This document shows positions 42,615 to 50,853 of a DNA stretch of 64,000 bases, piece by piece. A model generated the notes under the pieces. The model searched no databases, was not told the DNA's origin, and saw nothing but the letters and a program-made list of their open reading frames with translations. Origin of the DNA: Glycomyces sambucus (lineage in GTDB: Bacteria > Actinomycetota > Actinomycetes > Mycobacteriales > Micromonosporaceae); the NCBI RefSeq assembly GCF_900102815.1, contig NZ_FNGF01000004.1, positions 124,001 through 188,000 of the forward strand, read 5' to 3'. The translations under genes and the position numbers were made by a program. How positions within the stretch are numbered: position 1 is the first letter of the stretch; each line of letters opens with the position of its first letter.

Positions 42615-43250
42615 ATGAACGAAGAACGCAATCGTCCCCTCGGCGCGCTCCTGGCCGCCGCCATCGTCCTCATGGTCGCCGGCGCCGCCATCGTCGTCCC
42701 CGCCGGGCTCACGCTCAACCCCGCCGACACGGCCGCGACCCTGGCGGCGGTCCGGGCGAGGCCGGGGCTCCACCTGCTGGAACTCGGGCTCGACGTGCTC
42801 GGCTGGCTGGCGCTGACGACGGCCGGACTCGCCTTGGCGGCCAGAGAACTCCGGGTGCGGCCCGGGGTGCTGGTCCCGGCGGGCCTGCTGGCCCTCGCGG
42901 GGGCGGCGGGCCTGCTCCACGACGCCGGGAACCTCGCCGTCACCCAGTTGGCGGCCGCCCCTGACGCCGTGCCGGCCGCGCAGGCGGTGCTGCTGACGGC
43001 GAAGTGGTCGGTGAACCTCGCGGGTCTGCTGTGGACGGCCGCGACCGCGGCGGCGGCCCTGGTGCTGCCGCTGCCGGAGGTGCTGCGCCGCATCGGTGCC
43101 GCGGCGGCCGTCTCCGGTCTGGCGGCGGTGGTCCTGCCGTGGACGGCGGGCACGGCCGGTCCGGGCCCGGCCTTGGAGCAGGTCGGTTACGCCCTCCATC
43201 TGCCGGTGCTGGCGTGGTGGGCGGTCCTGGCGTGGCGGTGGCTGCGGTGA
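42615..43250 (+). CDS. Small polytopic membrane protein, unknown function
   Basis: A 211-residue Ala/Leu/Val-rich protein with about six hydrophobic segments and short loops, ending in a basic WRWLR. No motif is recognised. It is the apparent target of the divergent MerR regulator. GyrI-like MerR proteins often bind hydrophobic drugs, so a role in membrane or drug stress is possible. The stop lies one base from the stop of the convergent Nudix gene. Confidence 0.72.
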   Translation: MNEERNRPLGALLAAAIVLMVAGAAIVVPAGLTLNPADTAATLAAVRARPGLHLLELGLDVLGWLALTTAGLALAARELRVRPGVLVPAGLLALAGAAGLLHDAGNLAVTQLAAAPDAVPAAQAVLLTAKWSVNLAGLLWTAATAAAALVLPLPEVLRRIGAAAAVSGLAAVVLPWTAGTAGPGPALEQVGYALHLPVLAWWAVLAWRWLR

Positions 43251-43251
43251 G

Positions 43252-43797
43252 CTACCAGCGGATGTGGATCGGGGAGGCGGGCGGGCCCTCGTCGAGCAGG
43301 CGCCGCAGGAGGCCGGGGAGGCCGCGCGGGAGGATGCGGTGGGGTGCGGCGTCCATGCCGTCGGGGTCGAGCCAGGCGTGTCCGGCGGTCTCGGCGTGGG
43401 CCGCGGAGGCGAACGCGATGTCGGCGGGGTCAGCGTGGAGGAGGAAGAACACGTCGTCGGCGGCGACGAACGCGCCGGTGTCGATGCGCTGCTGGAGGCT
43501 GTAGCAGGTGGCGACCGGGGAGCCGAGGTCCGCCGGGGCGACGCGCAGGCCCAGTTCCTCGTCGAGTTCGCGCGCGGCGGCCTCGGCCGGGGTCTCGCCG
43601 GCCTCGACGGCCCCGCCGGGCGTGTAGAGGCAGCGGTCGCCGACGTCGCGGATCTTCGCCTCGCGGTCGAACAGGAGCGCCCGGCCGCCGGGGTCGAGGA
43701 CGAGGGCGCGGGCGGTGTTGCGGCGGACGGCCCTGGGGCCGGGGTCGTCCGGTCCGGGGCGGGCCGCGGCCGCGCGGTGTGATGCTGCGATGGTCAT
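43252..43797 (-). CDS. Nudix hydrolase
   Basis: A 181-residue Nudix enzyme with a complete Nudix box GGAVEAGETPAEAAARELDEELGL (G-x5-E-x7-RE-U-x-EE-x-G-U) at about residues 76-99. Members cleave nucleoside diphosphates linked to other groups. Here no substrate-specific extension is seen. The ATG at 43797 gives a normal length; an upstream in-frame ATG would add 14 residues. The gene faces away from the AarF kinase gene. Confidence 0.85.
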   Translation of the reverse strand: MTIAASHRAAAARPGPDDPGPRAVRRNTARALVLDPGGRALLFDREAKIRDVGDRCLYTPGGAVEAGETPAEAAARELDEELGLRVAPADLGSPVATCYSLQQRIDTGAFVAADDVFFLLHADPADIAFASAAHAETAGHAWLDPDGMDAAPHRILPRGLPGLLRRLLDEGPPASPIHIRW

Positions 43798-43966
43798 GGC
43801 ACTCAGCGTAAACGCGGTGTCCGACATGAGGCTGTTCGAACCGGTCGTCCGATTGCCGCCGCGGGGCCGCGACATGCGCGGTGTCCCGGCGCGGGATGGC
43901 CGGTCCGGCGTAGCCTGTGCTGTCGGCGCCGCCGCGCCGCCTCCCCGCGTCGAAAGGCCGATCCGC

Positions 43967-45931
43967 ATGACCGAGCTGCTCCTGTCGGTGTTCGGCGTCG
44001 CCGTGAACACGGCGGCCGTCGCGTACGTGGCGACGCGGCTGCTGGACGTGCGGTACACGGTGTGGCGGCTCATCGTGGTGAGCGTGTGCGGCTACAGCGT
44101 CATGCAGTACGGGCTGCTGCCGTCCCTGATGGACTCGTTCCGGTACCGCGAGCCCACGGCCGACGAGATGCCGGGCGCGTTCGCGATGTGGGGCCTCATC
44201 TTCGTGACCGCGCCGGTGATGGCGATGATCATGCTGGTGGTGTGGGAGGCGGTGGTCCCGACGGGGGCGGTGCCGCCGGTCCGGACCTGGTTCAAGGGCG
44301 TGCGCACGCGGGCGCGGCGCACCCGCCGGTACCTCCAGATCCTCGCGATCGCGGCGCGCCACGGGCTGACCGGGCTGCTGCGCGGGCGGCGCCAGGCGGC
44401 GCAGGACGCGGAGATGGCGCGGGCGCTGCGGCTGGCGCTCGACGACGCCGGGGTGACGTTCGTGAAGCTGGGCCAGATCCTGTCGACGCGCCGCGACCTC
44501 CTTCCGGCCGTGTACATCGCGGAGCTGTCGAAGCTCCAGGACCAGGCCGCGCCGGTGCCGGGCCGGGACGCGGTGCGGCTGGTCGAGGCGTCGGCGGGCG
44601 CGCCGGTCGGCGAGCTGTTCGCGCGGTTCGACCCCGAGCCGATCGCGGCGGCGTCGATCGCGCAGGTGCACACCGCGGTCCTGCCCGGCGGCGAGGCGGT
44701 CGTGGTGAAGGTCCGCCGCCCCGGTGCGGCACAGGCGGTCGAGCGCGACCTGGACATCATCCGGCGCCTGGCGAAGAGCCTCGACCGGCACACCTCGTGG
44801 GGGCGTTCGATGGACGTCCTCGGGCTGGCCGACGGGTTCGCGGAGGCGCTGCGCGAGGAGGTCGACTTCACCGTGGAGGCCCGCAACCTCGCGCAGGTCG
44901 CGGCCGCGCACGACCGGCGGAGCGCGGAGGTGCGGGTGCCGCGGCCGTACGCGGACCTGTCGGACGAGCAGGTGCTGGTGATGGAGCGCCTGCCGGGCGT
45001 CCCGCTCGCCTCGGCCCGGCCCGCCGACCGCGGGCTCGACGGGCGCGCGCTGGCCGCCTCGCTGCTGCGGGAGGTGTTCGACGAGATCATGGTCGACGGG
45101 ATCTTCCACGCCGACCCGCACCCGGGGAACCTCATGCTCCTCGACGACGACCGGATCGGGCTCATCGACTACGGGTCGGTGGGGCGGTTGGACCGGGAGC
45201 TGCGCGGCTCGTTCGAGGCGATCCTCCAGGCCGTCGACCGCCAGGACGGGCCCGCGCTCGCCGACGCGCTCATCGGGGTCTCCAGCCCGCCCGACGAGCT
45301 CGACCGGACCGCCTTCGAGCGGGCGCTGGGGTCGTTCATGGCCCGCCACCTCGTCCCCGGCGCGGCCCCGGGCATCCGGATGTTCACCGAGCTGTTCCGC
45401 ATCATCGCGAAGCACCGCATCGTGATCCCGCCCGAGCTGGCGGCGGTGTTCCGGACCCTGGCGACCCTGGAGGGGTGCCTGACGGCGATCGACCCGGGCT
45501 TCGACCTCATCGCCGAGGCCCGCCACATCGGCCAGCGCTACGCCGAGCGGCGGCTGCGCCCCGCGGCGGTGCAGGACCTCGTCATGGAGGAGGTCCACGA
45601 CCTGCTGCCGGTGCTGCGCAAGCTCCCCCGGCGCCTGGAGCGGCTGCTCGCGTCGGTCGAGTCGGGCCAGCTGTCGGTGAACTTCCGGCTGTTCGCGAAG
45701 GCCGAGGACCGGCGGACGGTGACGGCGTGGCTGCACCAGACGCTGCTGACGGTGCTGGCGGCCGCGTCGGGGGTCATGGCGGTGATGCTGCTGGGCACCG
45801 ACTCCGGGCCGAGCCTGTCGGCGGAGTTCACGCTGTACCAGTTCTTCGGCCTGTCGCTGCTCGTCATCGCCTCGGTGATGGCGCTGCGGGTGCTGGCGGA
45901 CATCTTCACGAGGCGGTCGCGGGAGGACTGA
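43967..45931 (+). CDS. ABC1/AarF/UbiB-family atypical kinase
   Basis: A 654-residue protein. The N-terminus has three membrane segments (residues about 1-100). The ABC1 kinase domain (about 150-450) has the KxGQ motif FVKLGQILSTRRDLLP, the A-rich loop EPIAAASIAQVHTA, the VVKVRRPG lysine, FHADPHPGNLM and LIDYGSVGRL. Two more hydrophobic helices end the protein (about 585-640). The family supports quinone or lipid metabolism through ATPase activity. The longer membrane-anchored form here is like actinobacterial members. Confidence 0.9.
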   Translation: MTELLLSVFGVAVNTAAVAYVATRLLDVRYTVWRLIVVSVCGYSVMQYGLLPSLMDSFRYREPTADEMPGAFAMWGLIFVTAPVMAMIMLVVWEAVVPTGAVPPVRTWFKGVRTRARRTRRYLQILAIAARHGLTGLLRGRRQAAQDAEMARALRLALDDAGVTFVKLGQILSTRRDLLPAVYIAELSKLQDQAAPVPGRDAVRLVEASAGAPVGELFARFDPEPIAAASIAQVHTAVLPGGEAVVVKVRRPGAAQAVERDLDIIRRLAKSLDRHTSWGRSMDVLGLADGFAEALREEVDFTVEARNLAQVAAAHDRRSAEVRVPRPYADLSDEQVLVMERLPGVPLASARPADRGLDGRALAASLLREVFDEIMVDGIFHADPHPGNLMLLDDDRIGLIDYGSVGRLDRELRGSFEAILQAVDRQDGPALADALIGVSSPPDELDRTAFERALGSFMARHLVPGAAPGIRMFTELFRIIAKHRIVIPPELAAVFRTLATLEGCLTAIDPGFDLIAEARHIGQRYAERRLRPAAVQDLVMEEVHDLLPVLRKLPRRLERLLASVESGQLSVNFRLFAKAEDRRTVTAWLHQTLLTVLAAASGVMAVMLLGTDSGPSLSAEFTLYQFFGLSLLVIASVMALRVLADIFTRRSRED

Positions 45932-45970
45932 GCCGCAAGCGGAGGGACAGAGCCGAAAGAGATCGCGGAC

Positions 45971-46014
45971 GGCCGGCGGCCCCTCCCCGATCGATCGGGG
46001 AGGGGCCGCCGGCC
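45971..46014. terminator. 44-bp perfect palindrome, terminator
   Basis: A perfect inverted repeat of two 22-bp arms with no loop (centre ATCGAT), highly GC-rich, between the AarF gene and the convergent SRPBCC gene. It is the strongest hairpin in the window and should stop transcription from both sides. Confidence 0.93.
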
Positions 46015-46022
46015 TGCGAAGG

Positions 46023-46466
46023 TCACTTCCAGTTGTCGACGTACACGTCGCCGGGGGCGGGCCGACCCTTGCCGTCCTCGATGAGCGCCTTGAGGCTCAG
46101 CAGGAACGAGGCCCACTTGGTGGAGCAGTGGTGCATGAACTCCACCGGCTCCCTCCAGCCCTCGTGCTTGAACAGGACGACGGCCCATTCGTCCTCCTGG
46201 CGCAGGTCCCAGTGGATCCTGGTGCCGATCCACTCGGGAGTGCCGCCGACGACCTCCCAGAGGACGCGTTCGCCCGGTTCGGACTCCAGGACCTTCATGT
46301 CGAAGCCGCCCTGCGGGAAGCGGAACGCGATCTCCTCGCCCTTCCCGGTGCCGCCGGTGGTGTCCTCGGTCCACCAGCCGGTGAGGCCGTCGATGGTGGT
46401 GAGCGCCTGATACACGTCGTCGGTGGTGTGGTGCTCGACCGCGATGCGGTGCAGGATGTCGACCAT
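46023..46466 (-). CDS. SRPBCC/AHSA1-like protein
   Basis: A 147-residue START-like (SRPBCC, AHSA1 type) protein with DILHRIAVEHHTTDDVYQALTTIDGLTGWWTEDTTG at the start and a C-terminal helix FMHHCSTKWASFLLSLKALIEDGKG. It lies 13 bases behind an ArsR regulator and a second SRPBCC gene. ArsR-SRPBCC pairs are common in actinobacteria; the ligand of the hydrophobic cavity is unknown. Confidence 0.85.
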   Translation of the reverse strand: MVDILHRIAVEHHTTDDVYQALTTIDGLTGWWTEDTTGGTGKGEEIAFRFPQGGFDMKVLESEPGERVLWEVVGGTPEWIGTRIHWDLRQEDEWAVVLFKHEGWREPVEFMHHCSTKWASFLLSLKALIEDGKGRPAPGDVYVDNWK

Positions 46467-46479
46467 TGCCTTGCTCCTT

Positions 46480-46845
46480 CTACTCGTCCTCTTGCCGGGT
46501 CTTCCGGTTCTTCCGGTCTTGGGTCTGCTGGATGGTCTCGGCGATGCGCTTGATGCGGTCGAGCCGCGAGTCCCAGGCGTCGCCGACGGCGCTGAGCTGG
46601 GCGACGGCGCGGGCGAGCTGCGCTTCGTCCACGCGGTAGCGGCGCTCGCGGCCGGCGGTGGCGGCGTGGACGAGGCCGACCCGGTCGAGCACGGCGAGGT
46701 GCTTGGCGACCGCCTGCCGGGTGACCGGCAGCTGCTCGGCGAGGCCGGTGGCGGTGGCCGCCCCGGCGAGGAGCAGGTCGATCATGCGGCGGCGGATCGG
46801 GTCGCCGACCGCCGACCACAGCTCGTCGTCGACCTGGGCGCTCAT
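46480..46845 (-). CDS. ArsR-family regulator
   Basis: A 121-residue winged-helix repressor: ELWSAVGDPIRRRMIDLLLAGAATATGLAEQLPVTRQAVAKHLAVLDRVGLV at residues about 8-60, then the wing GRERRYRVDEAQL. The metal-binding ELCV motif of classical ArsR proteins is absent. It is coupled by ATGA to the upstream SRPBCC gene. It probably binds the GCAAC-N5-GTTGC sites before the operon. Confidence 0.9.
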   Translation of the reverse strand: MSAQVDDELWSAVGDPIRRRMIDLLLAGAATATGLAEQLPVTRQAVAKHLAVLDRVGLVHAATAGRERRYRVDEAQLARAVAQLSAVGDAWDSRLDRIKRIAETIQQTQDRKNRKTRQEDE

Positions 46846-47297
46846 CGCGCGGCCTTCTCGGCGGCCGCGGGCAGGCGCGGCAGGAAGAAGTCCCAGCCCG
46901 AGACGTGGGCGGCGTGCTCCTGGGCGGCGACGGCCTCGGTCCAGCCGCGTTCGCGGAAGCCGGTCTCGGTCATGCGCAGGACGGTGCCGGCGCCTTCGGG
47001 TTCGAGTTCGAACACGACGAGGAACGAGTTCCCCTGGGCGGCGGTCTCGCCTTCGGCGTGGGTCCAGCGGAAGGAGAACAGGCGCGGCGGCTGTGCGTCG
47101 ACGACGGTGAACTGCTCCCATTGGACGCTGCCGTCCTCGTTGCGGAAGCCGATGCGGCCCGCGGCGCCCGGGACCGAGCCGTACTCGGCCTCGTCGGGCC
47201 ACCAGTCCTTCAGGTGCTCGGGGCTGCTGACGACGTCGAAGACGACCTCGGGGGCGGCCTCGATCCGGATCTCGCGCTCGATGCTGGCGTACTCCAT
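46842..47297 (-). CDS. SRPBCC/AHSA1-like protein
   Basis: A 151-residue START-like protein: IEREIRIEAAPEVVFDVVSSPEHLKDWWPDEAEYG, RLFSFRWTHAEGE, and the C-terminal helix GWDFFLPRLPAAAEKAA. It is the first gene of a three-gene operon (SRPBCC, ArsR, SRPBCC) and has AGGAGAGG before its ATG. The expected role is binding a small hydrophobic ligand under ArsR control. Confidence 0.87.
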   Translation of the reverse strand: MEYASIEREIRIEAAPEVVFDVVSSPEHLKDWWPDEAEYGSVPGAAGRIGFRNEDGSVQWEQFTVVDAQPPRLFSFRWTHAEGETAAQGNSFLVVFELEPEGAGTVLRMTETGFRERGWTEAVAAQEHAAHVSGWDFFLPRLPAAAEKAAR

Positions 47298-47313
47298 GTC
47301 CCTCTCCTAACGT

Positions 47314-47412
47314 GCAACCTTTAGTTGCCTATGACGGTACCACCCGCGGCGAGTACGCGCAACCTTTTGTTGCAAATCAGGGACAGGGTATGAAGGACGG
47401 TTGCAAGCAACC
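47314..47412. promoter_or_regulatory. Three GCAAC/GTTGC palindromes (ArsR operators)
   Basis: GCAAC-N5-GTTGC occurs at 47314-47328 and 47359-47373, exactly 45 bp apart, and GGTTGC-AA-GCAACC at 47399-47412. The first two match the spacing of ArsR-type operators and precede the SRPBCC-ArsR operon. The third overlaps the TTG start of the divergent kinase gene, so both directions may be controlled. Confidence 0.7.
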
Positions 47413-47931
47413 CCTGCCGCACAGGTCATCGCGTTCACCGGGCTTCCCGGCACCGGGAAGTCGACCCTCTCCGAACGCCTCGCCCGCACCCTCCGCACGC
47501 CCGCGTTCGCCGGGGACTGGATGATGGGCGCGCTCACTCCCTACCGCATCCTCGACGACCTCGACCGCGACGCGTTCATCTCACTCCACGACCACGTCCT
47601 GGAGACCCTGATGGTGCGCCAGCTCCTGCTCGGCCAGTCCGCGATCACCGACTCGGTGCTCTCCGACGCGGTCGCGAAGCAGTGGGCCGCGATCGCCGCC
47701 GAGCACGGGGCGGCGTTCCGGGTGGTCGAGTGCGTGTGCAGCGACGTGGACCTGCACCGGTCCCGCATGGACGGCCGCGTCCGCGGCATCCCCGGCTGGC
47801 ACGAGATCGACTGGGACCACGTCGAACGGCTCAAGACCTGGCTCCCGCCGCTCACCGTCGAGCGCCTCCAGGTCGACGCGGTCGACCCCGTCGAGGCCAA
47901 CCTCGCGAAGGTCCTCGACTACATCTCCTGA
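47401..47931 (+). CDS. P-loop nucleotide kinase-like protein
   Basis: A 176-residue P-loop protein: Walker A is GLPGTGKST at residues 14-22 and a lid-like Arg-rich region lies near 120 (SRMDGRVRGIPGWHEIDWDHVERL). It resembles AAA_33-type kinases or adenylate-kinase-like phosphotransferases of unknown substrate. The TTG start at 47401 has AAGGA three bases upstream, a tight spacing, and lies inside a palindrome, so translation could be blocked by a bound repressor or RNA structure. Confidence 0.8.
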   Translation: MQATPAAQVIAFTGLPGTGKSTLSERLARTLRTPAFAGDWMMGALTPYRILDDLDRDAFISLHDHVLETLMVRQLLLGQSAITDSVLSDAVAKQWAAIAAEHGAAFRVVECVCSDVDLHRSRMDGRVRGIPGWHEIDWDHVERLKTWLPPLTVERLQVDAVDPVEANLAKVLDYIS

Positions 47932-47974
47932 AAGCGTGGCCCGAAAGCGGAGCCTGAATCCGCGGCCCGGCGGC

Positions 47975-48520
47975 TCACTTGCGCGGGTGGTCGGCCGTGC
48001 ACCAGACCTCGGCGTCGGCGATGAACGCGCTCGACATCGGAGCGGCCTCGTCAACCCGCGCCGCACCCGGCAGCGGCGCCCCGCCCACCGCGATCGAACC
48101 CGCGCGGCACGGGATCCACACCGTGGACAAGAGGTGCGGGACGCCGCCGAGGTCGTAGTCGTCCTTGCGCGTCAGGTACCGCTCGATCGGGCCGGTGATC
48201 GCCACCTCCACGTCGTCGGCCGCCGCCGTGAACCCGGTCGCCAGGTCGAGCCGGAAGTCGACCGGGGCCGTGGTGGACTCGGGCTCGGACCACGGGATCT
48301 CCCCCTCGAGCCTGATGTGCCGGTTGAACTCCGCGCCGAGCCAGCGCCCCAGGTCCGGGTCGGGCCCGATGATCCGGACCCGGCCGGGCTCGGCGAGCAC
48401 CAGGGCGCTCCCGCTGCCGCGCACCGACCAGTCCACGCGCCAGACCGAGGCGTACGCGACGGGCAGGCCGCCGTCGAAGAGGGTCACACAAGGGTTGGCG
48501 CCCATGAGGAGCAGGGTCAT
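47975..48520 (-). CDS. Conserved hypothetical protein
   Basis: A 181-residue protein with no recognised domain. It lacks signal peptide and membrane segments. Beta-rich stretches alternate with turns (VRIIGPDPDLGRWLGAEFNRHIRLEGEIPW, EVAITGPIERYLTRKDDYDLGGVPHLLSTVWIPCRAG). Codon use is that of a real gene, with third-position G/C. It lies divergent from a methyltransferase gene with 67 bases between. No function can be offered. Confidence 0.7.
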   Translation of the reverse strand: MTLLLMGANPCVTLFDGGLPVAYASVWRVDWSVRGSGSALVLAEPGRVRIIGPDPDLGRWLGAEFNRHIRLEGEIPWSEPESTTAPVDFRLDLATGFTAAADDVEVAITGPIERYLTRKDDYDLGGVPHLLSTVWIPCRAGSIAVGGAPLPGAARVDEAAPMSSAFIADAEVWCTADHPRK

Positions 48521-48587
48521 GGGGCCACCCTAGCCCGGCGCGGCGAGGTGGGGCCGCCGCCCGCGGGGCCGTGAGTATGGTGGCGCT

Positions 48588-49472
48588 GTGGCGAATGAAT
48601 CGATGCGGCAGAACTGGACCGACGGCGCGGCGGGGTGGGTGGCGAACCAGGCGGTGTTCGACGCCGTGTTCGCGCCCGTGACGGCGGCGATCCTCGCCGC
48701 CGCGGCACTGGAGCGCGGCAGCCGGGTCCTCGACGTCGGGTGCGGGACCGGGACGCTCCTCGCCGCCGCCGTCGCCGCCGGGGCCGAACCCGTGGGGGTC
48801 GACATCTCCGAAGGCATGGCCGCCGCCGCGCGCGAACGCGTGCCCGAGGCGGGCGTGCTCGTGGCCGACGCCCAGACCGCCGACCTCCGCGGCGACGGGC
48901 CCGCCTTCGACCGGGTCGTCTCCCGCTTCGGCGTCATGTTCTTCGAGGACCCGCGGGCGGCGTTCGCGAACCTCCGCCGCGCCGCCGCCCCCGGCGCGCG
49001 CCTGGTCTTCGCCTGCTGGCGGGGCCTGGACGAGAACCCGATGTTCAGCCTCGGCTCGGGGCTCCTCGCCGACCGGCTCGACCCACGGCCCGAACCGTCC
49101 GCGCCCGGCGCGCCCGGACCGGACGCGTTCGCCGACCCCGAGCGCCTGCACAAACTGCTCGACGGGGCCGGATGGGACGGGATCCGGATCGACCCGCTCG
49201 ACTTCACGTGCGACTACGGCTTCGACGGCACCGACGGCGTCGAGGAGCGGCTGACCCAGATCCGCGCCGGCGGCGTCGGCCGCCTCGCGGAGGCGCAGCT
49301 GGTCCCCCGCATCGGGACCGACGGGTGGGAGGCGGTCCTGGACGAGGTCCGCCGCGAGCTGCGGGGCCGCCTCGTGGACGGCGTCCTGCGCTTCCCCGGC
49401 GCGGTCTGGCTGGTCAGCGCCGCGAATGCTGCCGCGAACCCCGCCGCCGGCCCCGCCGCAAACGCCGCCTGA
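48588..49472 (+). CDS. Class I SAM-dependent methyltransferase
   Basis: A 294-residue methyltransferase: motif I VLDVGCGTGTLLAAAVAAG at about residue 44, the acidic loop VGVDISEGM, and post-motif DRVVSRFGVMFFEDPRAAFANLRRAAAPGARL. This is the UbiE/Coq5-like group acting on small molecules. It starts at GTG and is followed after three bases by the EamA gene, so the two are probably co-transcribed. Substrate unknown. Confidence 0.87.
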   Translation: MANESMRQNWTDGAAGWVANQAVFDAVFAPVTAAILAAAALERGSRVLDVGCGTGTLLAAAVAAGAEPVGVDISEGMAAAARERVPEAGVLVADAQTADLRGDGPAFDRVVSRFGVMFFEDPRAAFANLRRAAAPGARLVFACWRGLDENPMFSLGSGLLADRLDPRPEPSAPGAPGPDAFADPERLHKLLDGAGWDGIRIDPLDFTCDYGFDGTDGVEERLTQIRAGGVGRLAEAQLVPRIGTDGWEAVLDEVRRELRGRLVDGVLRFPGAVWLVSAANAAANPAAGPAANAA

Positions 49473-49475
49473 CCC

Positions 49476-50438
49476 GTGCGACCCCTCGCCACCGCCCCCG
49501 CGACGGCCCCGACGCGCCGCGCCGTCTGGACCGCCGTCGCCGCGCTCGTCGGCGCGACCCTGTTCTGGGCCGGGAACTACATCGTCGGCCAGCGCGCGGT
49601 CGAGACCATCGACCCGGTCAGCCTGGTCCTGCTGCGCTGGGCGCTCGCGCTCGTGCCGCTCGCGGTCATCGCGCAGCTCGTGGAGCGGCCGCGCTGGCGC
49701 GAGGTGGCGCGGGCGTGGCCGTGGCTGCTCGCGTTGAGCGCCTTCGGAATCCTCGGCTACAACCTGTTCCTGTACGCGGCGCTGGAGCACACCGACGCGT
49801 TCAGCGCCTCGCTCGTCAACGCGTTCAACCCGGCCCTCATCACACTCGCGGCGGCGGTGTTCCTGCGCGAGCGGCTGACGCCGCTGGCGGTCGGCGGGGT
49901 GCTCATCGCGCTGGCCGGGGTCCTGGTGGTCCTCGGCGACGGGGACCTCGGGTCCCTGTTCACGGGCGGGTTCGGGGTGGGCGAACTGCTCATGGTCGGG
50001 GCGATCGGAGCGTGGACGGCGTACACGGTGGCGGGCCGGCGGGGGCCGCGGCTGCCGCCGGTGACCTCGACGGCGGTGCAGGCCGCGGTGGCGGTGGTCG
50101 TGCTGGTGCCGTTCAGTCTCGCCGCGGGCGGACCGGCGCTGCCGGCGTCGGGGGCGGCGCTCGGGTCGCTGCTGTTCATCGCGGTGTTCCCGTCGGTGCT
50201 GTCGTACCTGCTGTGGAACCACGCGCTGACGGCGATCCCGCCGGGGCGGGCGGGGGTGTTCCTCAACCTCATCACGGTGTTCACGGCGGTGTTCACGATC
50301 CTCGCCGGCCAGCCGTGGACGGCGGCCCAGGTGGCCGGCGGAGCGATCGTCATCGGCGGCGTAGTGCTCACGAACGCCGGGGCCTTCCGCCGGGCTACTC
50401 CGGAGCGCCGGGCATCTGCGACGGGTCGTACGACATGA
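49476..50438 (+). CDS. EamA/DMT-family transporter
   Basis: A 320-residue drug/metabolite transporter with ten hydrophobic segments in two EamA repeats (AALVGATLFWAGNYIVGQRAVETIDPVSLVLLRWALAL; GELLMVGAIGAWTAYTVAGRRG). It starts at GTG immediately behind the methyltransferase. Its last 44 bases overlap the end of the convergent VOC gene. Substrate unknown; members export amino acids, nucleosides or drugs. Confidence 0.88.
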   Translation: MRPLATAPATAPTRRAVWTAVAALVGATLFWAGNYIVGQRAVETIDPVSLVLLRWALALVPLAVIAQLVERPRWREVARAWPWLLALSAFGILGYNLFLYAALEHTDAFSASLVNAFNPALITLAAAVFLRERLTPLAVGGVLIALAGVLVVLGDGDLGSLFTGGFGVGELLMVGAIGAWTAYTVAGRRGPRLPPVTSTAVQAAVAVVVLVPFSLAAGGPALPASGAALGSLLFIAVFPSVLSYLLWNHALTAIPPGRAGVFLNLITVFTAVFTILAGQPWTAAQVAGGAIVIGGVVLTNAGAFRRATPERRASATGRTT

Positions 50439-50805
50439 GCTCCCAGCAGTGGCCGTCCGGGTCGTCCACGGCGCGGTTGTAGAGCCAGCCCATGTCCTGC
50501 GCGGGCCGAGGCTCGGTGCCTCCGGCGGCGAGGGCGGCCTCGACCAGGCGGTCGACCTCGTCCTTGGCTTCGGCGGCGAGGGCGTTGATGGCCTCGATGG
50601 GGCCGTTGGCGATCTCGCGCTTGGTGAACCCGGAGAACTGCTCGCGGGTCATGAGCTGGACGGCGATGAGGTCGCTCAGGAGGATCTGGGCGGAGGTCTC
50701 GTCGGTGAACTGCGGGTTGAGGGTGCCGCCGAGGGCGAGGTAGAAGGCCTTGGCGGCCTCCAGGTCGGCGACGGGAAGGTTGATGTAGATCTGGGTGAAG
50801 GCCAT
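50395..50805 (-). CDS. VOC-family protein (glyoxalase/bleomycin-resistance-like)
   Basis: A 136-residue VOC protein: IYINLPVADLEAAKAFYLALGGTLNPQFTDETSAQILLS at the start and YNRAVDDPDGHCWELMSYDPSQM at the end, matching the PhnB/YaeR-like group. GAGGAG lies 7 bases before the ATG. It is convergent with the EamA gene and overlaps it by 44 bp. Ligand unknown. Confidence 0.88.
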   Translation of the reverse strand: MAFTQIYINLPVADLEAAKAFYLALGGTLNPQFTDETSAQILLSDLIAVQLMTREQFSGFTKREIANGPIEAINALAAEAKDEVDRLVEAALAAGGTEPRPAQDMGWLYNRAVDDPDGHCWELMSYDPSQMPGAPE

Positions 50806-50853
50806 CGGGGTCTCCTCGGTTCGAGCGGCCGGTCGTTCCGGCCTGGTTCGAAT

